A DNA stretch of 38,998 bases. Origin: a virus. The stretch covers positions 1 to 38,998 of IMG/VR virus record IMGVR_UViG_3300029319_000152, one strand, 5' to 3'. This document shows, piece by piece, positions 1-8,082 of the stretch (its first letter is position 1; each line of letters opens with the position of its first letter). Below the pieces are notes generated by a model. It saw nothing but the letters and a program-made list of their open reading frames with translations. It was not told where the DNA came from and searched no databases. Position numbers and translations under genes: made by a program.

Positions 1-143
1 ACGCCACCAAGTTCAGTTCCTTCAACAACTACATTCGCTCCAACGAGTGGACCATCTTCAGTACCAACGTATCCTGTAACGGCTTGTCCAAAAACAAGAC
101 CAAAGGACATTGTCAATACTGAGATTAGATTACGATAATTCAT
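1..143 (-). CDS. Partial secreted protein with carboxypeptidase-regulatory-like domain
   Basis: The start of a gene that runs off the left edge; 47 codons are visible. It starts at ATG (143) with AGGAG a few bases upstream. The N-terminus looks like a signal peptide: a short Arg-containing start (MNYRN), a hydrophobic stretch (LISVLTMSFGLVF), then GQ. The next residues (GYVGTEDGPLVGANVVVEGT) match the beginning of the CarboxypepD_reg beta-sandwich fold, which has the pattern G.V.....PL.GA.V.V.GT and is often found at the N-terminus of TonB-dependent receptors and other exported proteins of Bacteroidota-like bacteria. The gene lies 74 bases after the reductase stop codon on the same strand. 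Export is an inference from the signal-like start; the full-length function cannot be seen. It may be a host-derived auxiliary gene. Confidence 0.7.
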   Translation of the reverse strand, partial: MNYRNLISVLTMSFGLVFGQAVTGYVGTEDGPLVGANVVVEGTELGG

Positions 144-173
144 AATCATTCTCCTATTGTTGTGTTTAACATT

Positions 174-197
174 GACACATTTTTCTACAGGTGTGTC
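174..197 (-). terminator. Weak hairpin between reductase and secreted-protein gene
   Basis: A six-base inverted repeat (GACACA/TGTGTC) with a 12-base loop lies in the 74-base gap between the reductase stop codon and the start of the next gene. There is no T-tract after it in the direction of transcription, so termination is doubtful. It could equally be chance. Confidence 0.2.
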
Positions 198-217
198 GTC
201 TGCCTGTCCGCTTTTTG

Positions 218-2227
218 TTAATTTGCATATTCCTGGTCATCATTATCGCCTGTCATTGGAATGATTTCACACGAATCATTGTTACAGAATTTATCTACTT
301 CTGCTTCTTCGTGTTTGATTACACCGAATGTCAGCCTACCAAGTTTTGAAACCTGTTTTTGATAAGTCTTCTCATCAATAGCTTCGTAAGGCATCTGAGG
401 ATAAGCACCATAATCGTGTCTTGGTAAAAGACTTATGCCTTTCAAATGATATTGATAATAATTCAAACAAGGAGCAATCTGTTCAGATTCTTTTTCAGGG
501 TCAAACGTCACCGTACAACTAACCTGATTATCAGCCCAATGTCTTTGCATAAATGCTGCAAGACTAAATTGTTCCCATATTGAAAGTTCTCCTGCAGTTC
601 TGATGCCTTCTCCGACATCTACAGGAACTTCTACAACCATTGTCGTGTCTTCAGAACCAAATGCAGGTTCTACTTTGTAACCTGCCTTTTTCATCGGTTC
701 TAATAATTCTGAATGTTTTGAAACTCTGATTCTTCTTATATAAAATCTTGATTCAGGATAATGGAGACCAGGTGTGGCACCTGCTAATAGAGATACCGTT
801 CCACTTGGTTTAACACTTGTTGTTTTTATAGAATTAGGTACAGCCATCCAATCTGAATATTGTTTATCCCATTTCTGAATAACATCATACCCATCGTTTA
901 ACCATTCTTTCAATTCATCAATACCACGATTTGTAATAAATTGAGCTACACCACTAACACTACAACCAATTCTTCTGTTTCTCAACATTACACGATTCGT
1001 ATCACTCCAATGAGTTCTACCTAATGTAACCGTTTTTGCATAAAGATAAGCATATTTAAGGGTACGTGCATAATCTTCAAAGTCCTCGTGATTGTCAGGA
1101 AACGTTTCTACTAAACAACATAATTCATATGACTCAAGTGTCTGCTCTAAACAAGGATTGCCTCCCATGGCTCTGTGGTCTTTGTTGTCACCCCCGTTTT
1201 TCATTCTTGAGTACTTTCTCATATTCTCTAACCAAGCAAATCCTGGTTCTCCATTATCATTAATTCTTTTCGCAGCTTCTGTGTAGTCCATACCCAACTC
1301 AGCAAATATTGAATTGTTTGATGTCCAACCATATTGGTCACGATGAGGATTAACTTTGTAATTCTTTAAGTCCAAGTATTCTTCTGAGTTAGGGTCTCCA
1401 AATACAATCTCAGCAGTTCTTCTAACGTTACCTGCTACAACACATTTACCAATGAGATTCATTATGTCTACGATTGTTGTTATTGTAATTGGTTCTCCTG
1501 TATTATTTTCAAGCACTTTTCTGATGGCTTCGTGAACTTCTTCTAATGGTTTGTGACCACTTGCCACACCACCGAATCCACTTATCGGTTCTCCTTCAGG
1601 TCTTATCTTTGAGTAATCAAACTCTAAAGGAGCTCTACTATGAAAGTAACTTTCTAATAATAGTTTCAAAGACTCTACCCAACCTTCTCTTGTATCAGGT
1701 ATTTCATAGACTTGATTATCTTTTTTCTTGTCTATACCTTTGACTACTATTTCTCCAGCACCTTTTGTATCAAATCCTACTCCAACACCCAACATACTTG
1801 CGTCCATTAAGAAACAAAATGGCTTGGCATAATCTTCTTTAAGTGTTTTTGTTGATACAAAGGCACAATTGTTTAGGGCGGCATATAAACCCTTTTGTTC
1901 TGTGATTGGTGTACCCATGGCCCACAGACCGCGTCCGGGAGGCAAGAACTTCATTGTGAAAATACGCTCGTACATTTCTTGAGCAGACTTTTGAGCTTGC
2001 CACGCATTCCACCCTAATTGATGTGATTCAATCCAATTCTTCTGCATATTATACGTGCCTTCTACAACACGCTGAACCGTTTCCCACCATCGTTCATTCT
2101 TACCATCGTCTTTTATTCTTGAGTAGGTTCTCATATAAACTAATTCACCGAGACCGTTAAAACCGAAAGGTGCTTTTCTTCTCTTGTATTTGTTTATAAA
2201 ACTATCCGATAACTTAAATTTTTCCAT
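218..2227 (-). CDS. nrdJ: Adenosylcobalamin-dependent (class II) ribonucleoside-triphosphate reductase
   Basis: Monomeric class II reductase of the Lactobacillus leichmannii RTPR type, 669 residues. It reduces ribonucleotides to deoxyribonucleotides using a cobalamin radical and supplies precursors for phage DNA synthesis. Visible features: NNCAFVS with Cys121, matching the first redox/active-site cysteine; NPCLE near residue 358, matching the thiyl-radical Cys and catalytic Glu; and a C-terminal CNNDSC, the CXXXXC pair that shuttles electrons from thioredoxin. Length is slightly short of the roughly 740 residues of RTPR but all key cysteines are present. The start ATG at 2227 follows a GGAG-containing leader; an out-of-frame ATG lies 8 bases upstream. 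It follows the helicase gene by 44 bases, with an ATATTTAT element in the gap. Oxygen-independent class II enzymes are common in marine phages; the enzyme depends on host B12. Confidence 0.93.
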   Translation of the reverse strand: MEKFKLSDSFINKYKRRKAPFGFNGLGELVYMRTYSRIKDDGKNERWWETVQRVVEGTYNMQKNWIESHQLGWNAWQAQKSAQEMYERIFTMKFLPPGRGLWAMGTPITEQKGLYAALNNCAFVSTKTLKEDYAKPFCFLMDASMLGVGVGFDTKGAGEIVVKGIDKKKDNQVYEIPDTREGWVESLKLLLESYFHSRAPLEFDYSKIRPEGEPISGFGGVASGHKPLEEVHEAIRKVLENNTGEPITITTIVDIMNLIGKCVVAGNVRRTAEIVFGDPNSEEYLDLKNYKVNPHRDQYGWTSNNSIFAELGMDYTEAAKRINDNGEPGFAWLENMRKYSRMKNGGDNKDHRAMGGNPCLEQTLESYELCCLVETFPDNHEDFEDYARTLKYAYLYAKTVTLGRTHWSDTNRVMLRNRRIGCSVSGVAQFITNRGIDELKEWLNDGYDVIQKWDKQYSDWMAVPNSIKTTSVKPSGTVSLLAGATPGLHYPESRFYIRRIRVSKHSELLEPMKKAGYKVEPAFGSEDTTMVVEVPVDVGEGIRTAGELSIWEQFSLAAFMQRHWADNQVSCTVTFDPEKESEQIAPCLNYYQYHLKGISLLPRHDYGAYPQMPYEAIDEKTYQKQVSKLGRLTFGVIKHEEAEVDKFCNNDSCEIIPMTGDNDDQEYAN

Positions 2228-2249
2228 TATTCATAATCTCCATACATTT

Positions 2250-2257
2250 ATAAATAT
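2250..2257 (-). promoter_or_regulatory. ATATTTAT element upstream of the reductase
   Basis: One of seven gap-located copies of ATAYTTAT on the coding strand; here 23 bases before the reductase start and just after the helicase stop codon. It could be a phage-specific promoter element. The T4-type late box TATAAATA would read in the opposite direction. Confidence 0.3.
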
Positions 2258-2271
2258 CATATATATTAATA

Positions 2272-3642
2272 TCAATCAAAGCCTTTTACATCTTTTTTCT
2301 TATAATCTTGATATTTTTGGCCTATTGTTTTTCTTAAAAACTCATCGTGGTTATTCATCTTCGTCTGAGTCTCTTTTCCAGCTTTACTACTTGCCTCGTA
2401 AATGTTCAAGTAGCCTGTATTCGTATTTATTGTTGAAGGGAAAGTTATACCATCTACCCCGAATCTGTTTTTGATTACGTGGAATCTACCTGTATTTGCT
2501 ATCTTGTCTTCTACCTTTCTACTCATACTCATTACAAAATCTGCCGTCATAACTTTTGAATAGTCTTCAGCCACTTTACTTGCATCAATGATGTCTTCTT
2601 CAAGTGAAGACCTATTAGCCTGTGAAGCAGTCCAAACAGGACATTTAAATTCACCTGCCATACCCCTTAACTCTTCATAGATGTTTCCTATTGCGTGTCG
2701 TTTTTCTTTGAAATTACCAATAGGTTTCATAATGTCAGCGTAATCAACAATAACCATATCAGGTTTATTATCAACTAACTCCATTTGTTTTATGTGACTT
2801 GCCAACGTTTGTGTTGACGCTGATTTTGTGGGAAAATATTTTATTAGTAAATAGCCAGGTAGATTTTTTAATTTAGCCTCTACCTCTTCTTGACTATATT
2901 TTAAATTGCCTGTAGGTACACCTGAGAATATTGTATCATATCTCAAGCCTACATAATTTTGATTTAACTCTAAAGTATAATGAACGACTTTTTTACCTTC
3001 TCTTACAGCGTGAGCACCAATTGATTGTAATGTCCAAGACTTACCTATACCCGCAGGTGCTACTATAACTCCTAATTCACCTTCACCTAATCCTCCGTCC
3101 ATAATTTCAGTTATACTATCCCAAGGTGTTTTCAAAGTATCTCTTGTAGATTTTGTCAAACGTTCTACTAATGAATCTAAGTATTCGTGACCTAAATCTT
3201 TTTCGGCACCGGCTCTCATCGCTGTATCAATCTTCGACTTGATTGAATCATAATCTTTTTTCTCTAACAAATCTACACTTTCAATAATAGCACTTTTTAG
3301 GACTTGATTTTTACAAAAGTCTAATGCAGTTTCTTGAACAAATTCTAAGTCAGGAGAGTCTATGTATCTAAAAACTTCCTTTAAGTTTTCAACTACACTT
3401 ACCTTCAGGACATCATTTTGAATCTCATCACTTTTTATCTTAAACACCTCCATAGTAGGAGGGTTCTTATACTTAATATAATAATCTTTTATAACACGGG
3501 CAAGCCATTTATTGCCTTCTGATTCAAAATAGTCTCCTTCTAATATGTCTATGATTGTTGATGTGAATTCGTTACTTTTTAGTAACGCTGATAATAATTT
3601 TATTTGAAAAGTAGGACCATATTGGTTCAATGCGTCTGCCAT
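2272..3642 (-). CDS. 41: Replicative DNA helicase, DnaB/gp41-like
   Basis: RecA-fold hexameric replicative helicase, 456 residues, like T4 gp41 (475 residues). It unwinds DNA ahead of the replisome with 5'-3' polarity. Walker A is APAGIGKS at residues 195-202, and Walker B is MVIVDYADIM with Asp300. The segment VVHYTLELNQ after Walker A has the catalytic Glu pattern typical of DnaB-family proteins. The N-terminal ~165 residues have the helical composition of the DnaB N-terminal domain. The ATG at 3642 shares its A with the TAA stop of the upstream 57-residue ORF, so translation is probably coupled. It sits in a replication block with FEN/RNase H, UvsX and gp32. No primase (gp61) or loader (gp59) is recognisable in this window. 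Confidence 0.9.
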   Translation of the reverse strand: MADALNQYGPTFQIKLLSALLKSNEFTSTIIDILEGDYFESEGNKWLARVIKDYYIKYKNPPTMEVFKIKSDEIQNDVLKVSVVENLKEVFRYIDSPDLEFVQETALDFCKNQVLKSAIIESVDLLEKKDYDSIKSKIDTAMRAGAEKDLGHEYLDSLVERLTKSTRDTLKTPWDSITEIMDGGLGEGELGVIVAPAGIGKSWTLQSIGAHAVREGKKVVHYTLELNQNYVGLRYDTIFSGVPTGNLKYSQEEVEAKLKNLPGYLLIKYFPTKSASTQTLASHIKQMELVDNKPDMVIVDYADIMKPIGNFKEKRHAIGNIYEELRGMAGEFKCPVWTASQANRSSLEEDIIDASKVAEDYSKVMTADFVMSMSRKVEDKIANTGRFHVIKNRFGVDGITFPSTINTNTGYLNIYEASSKAGKETQTKMNNHDEFLRKTIGQKYQDYKKKDVKGFD

Positions 3643-3815
3643 TAAAGTCCCTCTCCATATAGTTTTTGTTGTCTTTCTTTTTCTTTTTTCAATTTATACC
3701 TCAGTTTAGCTTGTTGTAGGATAGCCTCACGATTTCTCATATAGTACTCTCGTTGCCATCTGAGTTGAGCTTCCTTCTTTTCCTCTTTTGTTTTGTATTT
3801 AACTTTTCTTCCCAT
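3642..3815 (-). CDS. Small basic protein, 57 residues, unknown
   Basis: A short gene fitted between the FEN/RNase H gene and the helicase gene. It begins with ATGGGAAGAAAAG and ends in LYGEGL. The predicted protein is highly charged and helical, rich in Lys, Glu, Gln and Arg, with a central REYYMRNREAILQQAKLRY segment and no membrane segment. Its start lies 17 bases inside the end of the upstream gene in a different frame, and its stop TAA overlaps the helicase ATG by one base. That arrangement, unbroken coding and compact packing support a real gene. I see no clear Shine-Dalgarno sequence before its start, so coupled translation is likely. A helicase-associated or nucleic-acid-binding role is only a guess from charge and position. 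Confidence 0.6.
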   Translation of the reverse strand: MGRKVKYKTKEEKKEAQLRWQREYYMRNREAILQQAKLRYKLKKEKERQQKLYGEGL

Positions 3816-4809
3816 GGTAATTCAAAGTTGTCCAAGTTTCTCGTAACCAAACATCAAAGTTAGGTATGGCACCGGACATTCTATCTTCTAAAAACATTGA
3901 TTGTAAATTAAGTTTGTTTAGACTATTAGAGTCCTCTTGTAACATTGTAAGAACTGAAGACTTTGTGTTACCACTTATAACTACATCTGAAAGTTGCATT
4001 AATTCAAAATTTCTTTTGAGTTTTTCTAAATCATCACTAAGTCTTTTATCCGAATCAACGACCTCTTTTAAAGACATAGGTCTATCTACTAAATCAGGAC
4101 ATACTTTTAATAAAGTCTTCAAGCCGAAGCCTTTTACACCATCAATGTTATCACTCTTATCACCATCAATCATTCTGTACATAATAAAGTTTTCAGGTTT
4201 TATACCTTCATACTCTTCTGATAGTGAAGTAGGTGTATACATTTTCTTTTTAGTAGGACTATAAACAGATATTCTATCATTTACTAATTGTAGAAAGTCT
4301 TTATCAGTAGACATTATAGTTACTTTACTTTTTGGTAAGGCTTGTTTGGCACAATAGGCTATGATATCATCAGCCTCTACTTGATGTGCCACGTGAGTTT
4401 GAACAGGAAGGCTGTTCAGGTAATCCATAACACGAGACATTTGCATACTCATATTTTTCTGTTCGTCTGCAGGGTCGTCAAACTTCATTCTCCTGTTTAG
4501 ATTAGACCTGAACGCTCTTCCTTCTTTGTAACCCGAGAACATCTTCTTTCTCTTTTGGGAACCACCTTTACCATCAAAGATGATTATTACCCTTGTTGGT
4601 CTTACAAGTTTTATAGAATAGGCCAATGACTTCAAGAAACCAATAATAGCACCTACGTGAATACCATCATCATTTGTAACTGCAATAGCTGCAAAACACC
4701 TGATGAAATTATTCAATCCGTCTACGAGTAATATATGGTCGTCTCTCTCTGTTTTTGCAGGTGGAGCTTCTTTGATTTCTTGTAAAATACTATGGTACCT
4801 TTTCTTCAT
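3799..4809 (-). CDS. rnh: FEN-family 5'-3' exonuclease / RNase H
   Basis: Flap-endonuclease family protein, 336 residues (T4 Rnh is 305). It removes RNA primers and 5' flaps during lagging-strand synthesis. The PIN-like core is visible as a series of acidic motifs: LLVDGLNNF near the N-terminus, IIFDGKGGSQKRK, VEADDIIAYCA and STDKDFLQL. These are followed by DGDKSDNIDGVKGFGLKT, the helix-3-turn-helix region that binds DNA in this family. Together they supply the metal-binding aspartates expected of an active enzyme. The gene abuts the epimerase upstream and overlaps the 57-residue ORF downstream. The choice of the name rnh over a generic 5'-exonuclease rests on its place beside gp41, uvsX and gp32 in a T4-like genome. 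Confidence 0.88.
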   Translation of the reverse strand: MKKRYHSILQEIKEAPPAKTERDDHILLVDGLNNFIRCFAAIAVTNDDGIHVGAIIGFLKSLAYSIKLVRPTRVIIIFDGKGGSQKRKKMFSGYKEGRAFRSNLNRRMKFDDPADEQKNMSMQMSRVMDYLNSLPVQTHVAHQVEADDIIAYCAKQALPKSKVTIMSTDKDFLQLVNDRISVYSPTKKKMYTPTSLSEEYEGIKPENFIMYRMIDGDKSDNIDGVKGFGLKTLLKVCPDLVDRPMSLKEVVDSDKRLSDDLEKLKRNFELMQLSDVVISGNTKSSVLTMLQEDSNSLNKLNLQSMFLEDRMSGAIPNFDVWLRETWTTLNYHGKKS

Positions 4810-5700
4810 TTATAATCCGTGTTTTTCGTTTATGTAATCTTGTAAGTTATGTACAGGGTTGAAATCAAGTTCATTTACTGCCTTTGAATTGTCAGCAAGT
4901 GTAATCTTCATTTCACCAGGTCTTGTACCACCATCTGTAGTTTCAGATTGATACATAGATGCAATCTCATTAATACTAAGATTAGAGCCACGACCAAGTT
5001 CAAAGTATTCACCTTTGTACTCTGTTCTACCCATACATTTTATGAGACCTTGACAAATGTCTTTGACGTGTGTAAAGTCTCTACGTTGTTCACCACCATT
5101 TATGATTGGTAACGCTTTACCTTCTGCCTTCATCTCATCCCAAATCTGTATCACGGTCGCATAAGGACTATCTCCTTTTATCATATATTCTCCATACACA
5201 TTATAGAAACGAGTTATGATAGTAGGTAAGTCATATATTGCAGAATACATTCTACAAACTTCTTCCCCCTGCCATTTAGTAAATGTATAAGGATTAGCAA
5301 AATGGTCTCCGTGAACTGAACTTGATGCAGCGTATATGACCTGAATATTATTCTCACGTGCAAACTCACATATGTTCATAGTCGCTGTTGCGTTAGCGTG
5401 AAACGTAGTTAGTGGATGTTTGTATGAGGGTTGTATCCTTGCCAAAGCTGCGAGATGAAATATCACATCAAGGTCTTTAGGTATTTCAAAACGTGCCTGT
5501 CCCCAGGCTCCGTGTTTAGCAGATGAATCACTCAAGTCACCTTCTATGTAGGTAACTCGTTCATCATCAATGTGATTTTCTTTTAGACCTGTTGAGTAAT
5601 TATCAACTGAATATATCTTTGCATCTGTGTCTTCTAATAGAGATTCAATTAAATTTGTACCAACAAATCCAGCACCACCTGTGACTAATATGTTACTCAT
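4810..5700 (-). CDS. NAD-dependent nucleotide-sugar epimerase/dehydratase
   Basis: Extended short-chain dehydrogenase/reductase, 296 residues from the chosen start. The Rossmann motif is GGAGFVGTNL right at the N-terminus, followed by the ribose-binding Asp in YSVDNYSTG. The catalytic elements are the Ser region AASSSVHG and the YTFTK form of YxxxK. It resembles UDP-glucose 4-epimerase and related sugar-modifying enzymes; the exact substrate is unclear. I chose ATG at 5700 (MSNILVTGG) instead of one seven codons upstream because it starts the Rossmann strand directly, overlaps the uvsX stop as ATGAGTAA, and has an AAGG-containing site in the end of uvsX. It is unusual as a sugar enzyme inside a replication/recombination cluster; it may alter host surface glycans or glycosylate a phage component. 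Confidence 0.85.
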   Translation of the reverse strand: MSNILVTGGAGFVGTNLIESLLEDTDAKIYSVDNYSTGLKENHIDDERVTYIEGDLSDSSAKHGAWGQARFEIPKDLDVIFHLAALARIQPSYKHPLTTFHANATATMNICEFARENNIQVIYAASSSVHGDHFANPYTFTKWQGEEVCRMYSAIYDLPTIITRFYNVYGEYMIKGDSPYATVIQIWDEMKAEGKALPIINGGEQRRDFTHVKDICQGLIKCMGRTEYKGEYFELGRGSNLSINEIASMYQSETTDGGTRPGEMKITLADNSKAVNELDFNPVHNLQDYINEKHGL

Positions 5701-6790
5701 CGTATTCACCTTCCGTTTCAACTACATCGTCAATGCCAAGTTCCTTAGTGTCATATTTTAAAACAAGTTTATCACATATTTTAGAATAGAGTTCTTCCTT
5801 TAACTCAGGATTATTCTGTAACATTTCTTCAAAATCTTTTGATTGAAATTTTACATCATCATCTTCATAAGGTAATGTATACCAAGCACCTGATTGTTTG
5901 ACAATCTTATGTTCTTTCATAACCTTTAACCAAGAACCTGTATCATCAATACCTTTATCAAAGTATAGAGGAAATTCACAATGTCTCAAAGGAGGTCCTA
6001 AACGATTCTTTATGACTTGTGCCATAATAGTCATTCCTATAGTGTTCTTCTTTGAGTCTTTGATTTGACCTTTATTCTTTAAACGGATACGTGTTGAAGC
6101 GTGAAAAGGAAGTGCCTTACCTCCTGAAGTTGTCCACGGGTCTCCAAACATCACACCCATTTTTTGTCTTAATTGATTTGTAAATACGAGTGCCACACGC
6201 TGTCTTCCAATCATCTGAGTTACTTTACGCATAGCCTTTGAAATGATGATAGCCTTGTGTGTAGCGTAACCATCTTTATCAAAGTCAGCTTCAATCTCAA
6301 ACTTAGTAGAAGCAGCTGCAACACTATCAACTAATATAGTTACCAATCTATCTTTATCACTTTCACGTACTTTAGTAACAATCTCTTCTATAGCCTCAAA
6401 AATATCTTCTATAGTTTCTAAGTGTAAGTACAACATTTTGTTGATGTCACAACCTATCACTTTTAGAAAATCTTGACTAACGGCTGTTTCTGTATCTATA
6501 TAAACTGCTACTCCATCTCTCTTTTGAGTAGATGCCAATAAGTGAGCGCCTACTAAAGACTTACCACTTGATTCTAATCCATTGAGTTCAGTTATACGAC
6601 CAACAGCAATACCACCATTAGGTCTGTTTGAAATAGCTAAGTCAAGTAGAGTAGAACCTGTAGAAAGAAATTCATCAATATCTGTAGGTGTAGAATCTGT
6701 ACCATCCAAGAAATATGCTACTTTGTGATTGTGTTTTTTATTAATACTATCGGCAATAATATTAGCCAAATCGTCTTTAGTTTTAGCCAT
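5693..6790 (-). CDS. uvsX: UvsX/RecA-type recombinase
   Basis: RecA-family strand-exchange protein, 365 residues, close to T4 UvsX (391). It coats ssDNA and drives recombination-dependent replication and repair. Walker A is GLESSGKS at residues 71-78; VAVYIDTE follows at about 94-101, and Walker B is TILVDSVAAA with Asp155. FTNQLRQKMGVMFGDPWTTSGG corresponds to the L2/DNA-binding region, including the TxGGxALPF pattern of RecA-like proteins. The C-terminus is acidic (ETEGEYDE), as in many RecA proteins. It has a strong AAGGAG site 8 bases before ATG, lying just after the gp32-uvsX hairpin. The stop overlaps the likely epimerase start. It works with gp32, present immediately upstream. Confidence 0.92.
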   Translation of the reverse strand: MAKTKDDLANIIADSINKKHNHKVAYFLDGTDSTPTDIDEFLSTGSTLLDLAISNRPNGGIAVGRITELNGLESSGKSLVGAHLLASTQKRDGVAVYIDTETAVSQDFLKVIGCDINKMLYLHLETIEDIFEAIEEIVTKVRESDKDRLVTILVDSVAAASTKFEIEADFDKDGYATHKAIIISKAMRKVTQMIGRQRVALVFTNQLRQKMGVMFGDPWTTSGGKALPFHASTRIRLKNKGQIKDSKKNTIGMTIMAQVIKNRLGPPLRHCEFPLYFDKGIDDTGSWLKVMKEHKIVKQSGAWYTLPYEDDDVKFQSKDFEEMLQNNPELKEELYSKICDKLVLKYDTKELGIDDVVETEGEYDE

Positions 6791-6806
6791 ATTGACTCCT
6801 TATCTA

Positions 6807-6832
6807 AAGGGGGCAGAGGTTTCTACCCCCTT
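6807..6832 (-). terminator. Hairpin between gp32 and uvsX
   Basis: A 7-bp stem AAGGGGG/CCCCCTT continues, after one mismatch, into a 3-bp stem and a four-base loop. In the transcribed direction it lies just after the gp32 stop and 16 bases before the uvsX start. The following tract is only TTT, so it may be a partial terminator or mRNA-stabilising 3' structure that sets gp32:uvsX ratios. The longer T-rich tract lies on the other side, so termination would be stronger for plus-strand transcription. Confidence 0.55.
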
Positions 6833-6853
6833 ATTATTTTGTTGTATTATAAT

Positions 6854-7603
6854 CTAACGATTAAAGAGAGCGTCAAAGGCTTCGGTTGTATCAGTAACCG
6901 TTGCTTTGCTAACAACTTCATTAGGTTCGTCAGTCTTCTCCTCACCTTCATCAGGTGTATCGGAAAGCCAATTGTTAAGAACCTCTGTCAAATCATCATA
7001 ACTAAGTTCTTTGTAGACCTCAGTAATATCTGATTGATTTTCAAGAGTAGTTTCTAACAATGCCTTATCCTCAGTAATTGGAGTTTGATTAGGCTTCACT
7101 CTAACGTTAGTTGTTGGGAAACTCTTACCTGTATCTTCAGCTGATATGAATTCTACCACAACATCACGACCTGTCATTGGGTCTGTAATGTCACCATAGT
7201 CAGGGTCAGCTATAACAGAAAGAAGTTCTTGATATACCATCTTACCAAAACCCCAAAACTTAACACCTTCGTTCTCTTCACCACGAACAATTACCGGAGC
7301 AAAAGTTCTCATCTTTGCTGAAAGTTTCTTTGACAATTGATAATCTTCTTTGTTACCACTTGCTTTTAACTTGTTAGCAAACTCTTCAATAGGGTCAGGG
7401 CGACCAAATGAAATAGGTGAAAGGTAAGAACGTTCTCCGAGACCATAATGAAAAAACAATTCAATGAAAGGATTTGTTTTATCGTGCTTATAAGGCACAA
7501 CCCTAATCTGTTGTTTTCCTGGTTGAGGTCTCCATAAGTTTGAAGTTCTGTTGTTGGATGTCTGAAGTTGAGTCAGACGTTTACGAATAGCATCAATATC
7601 CAT
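6854..7603 (-). CDS. 32: Single-stranded DNA-binding protein, gp32-like
   Basis: Gp32-type SSB, 249 residues (T4 gp32 is 301). It protects ssDNA and organises the replication and recombination machinery. The N-terminal MDIDAIRKRLTQLQ resembles the cooperativity segment of gp32 proteins. The OB-fold core includes the aromatic and basic pattern LWRPQPGKQQIRVVPY and FIELFFHYGL. The C-terminal ~45 residues are acidic (SDTPDEGEEKTDEPNE) and end in a hydrophobic EAFDALFNR, matching the protein-interaction tail. I see no cysteine in the whole sequence, so the zinc site of T4 gp32 (His-Cys3) is absent. It has an AGGAG site and an unusual leader with a hairpin and A-rich stretch, reminiscent of the autoregulated gene 32 leader of T4. 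Confidence 0.85.
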   Translation of the reverse strand: MDIDAIRKRLTQLQTSNNRTSNLWRPQPGKQQIRVVPYKHDKTNPFIELFFHYGLGERSYLSPISFGRPDPIEEFANKLKASGNKEDYQLSKKLSAKMRTFAPVIVRGEENEGVKFWGFGKMVYQELLSVIADPDYGDITDPMTGRDVVVEFISAEDTGKSFPTTNVRVKPNQTPITEDKALLETTLENQSDITEVYKELSYDDLTEVLNNWLSDTPDEGEEKTDEPNEVVSKATVTDTTEAFDALFNR

Positions 7604-7686
7604 TTTATTCTCCTGTATTTATTATTTGTTATTGTTCAATAGTTACTTTTGTAACCATTAATAAGTATGGTCTAAACTATCTAAAA
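7604..7686 (-). promoter_or_regulatory. gp32 leader with hairpins and A-rich tract
   Basis: The 83-base gap before gp32 holds, in transcript order, the ATACTTAT element (7661-7668), a CCAT/ATGG inverted repeat around it, a perfect GTTAC-AAAA-GTAAC hairpin (7642-7655), then an A-rich, C/G-poor stretch leading to AGGAG. In T4 the gene 32 leader has a pseudoknot followed by an unstructured A/U-rich region where gp32 binds and represses its own translation; this layout is similar. The role is inferred. Confidence 0.4.
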
Positions 7687-8082
7687 TCAATTTAAATTTA
7701 TTATCTTAAACAATTTAGTCCTTACCACTTTTAGTCCTTTAGGACTTCCAATCAGAAGTTGATTAGTATAATTTTGCCAATTAATCTTAAATGATTTATC
7801 AAGAATACCATTGTTAGCAGACTTAATCAATTCATTGATAGCGTTTATAGTATACAATGTATTAGTATGTTTCTTTCTATGAATTGAAATTGTATTCTGT
7901 GTCTCAGGCATTCTCTGTGATTTTGCAACATTATATGTCAACATCAGATTATAAGTATTCTCCACATCCTCCAAAATGTAAACTTTATTTAAGAGGACAT
8001 CGTAACATTCTTTTATCAAAAAGATGACGTTCTCGTATTCCTCTCTGTTAGAGAAAGTGCATAGTAATTGTGAATCTATCAT
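7687..8082 (-). CDS. Hypothetical protein, 131 residues
   Basis: I do not recognise the family. I chose ATG at 8082 (MIDSQLLCTFSNREEYE) because it overlaps the upstream stop as AATGA and has a purine-rich AAGAAGAAG ribosome-site-like tract; an in-frame start nine codons earlier would give 140 residues. The protein is mixed alpha/beta by appearance, soluble, with a basic C-terminus (LKVVRTKLFKIINLN) and a central NTISIHRKKHTNTLYTINAI segment. No catalytic motif is evident. It is positioned between a large unknown protein and gp32, so a role in DNA metabolism or its control is possible. It does not look like T4 RegA. Confidence 0.75.
   Translation of the reverse strand: MIDSQLLCTFSNREEYENVIFLIKECYDVLLNKVYILEDVENTYNLMLTYNVAKSQRMPETQNTISIHRKKHTNTLYTINAINELIKSANNGILDKSFKINWQNYTNQLLIGSPKGLKVVRTKLFKIINLN

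Noticed and set aside
5701-5721. Epimerase start seven codons upstream (MKRKVNT...)
   Set aside because: It adds residues before the Rossmann strand that the fold does not need and enlarges the overlap with uvsX, while the internal ATG sits in an ATGAGTAA junction with a purine-rich site before it.
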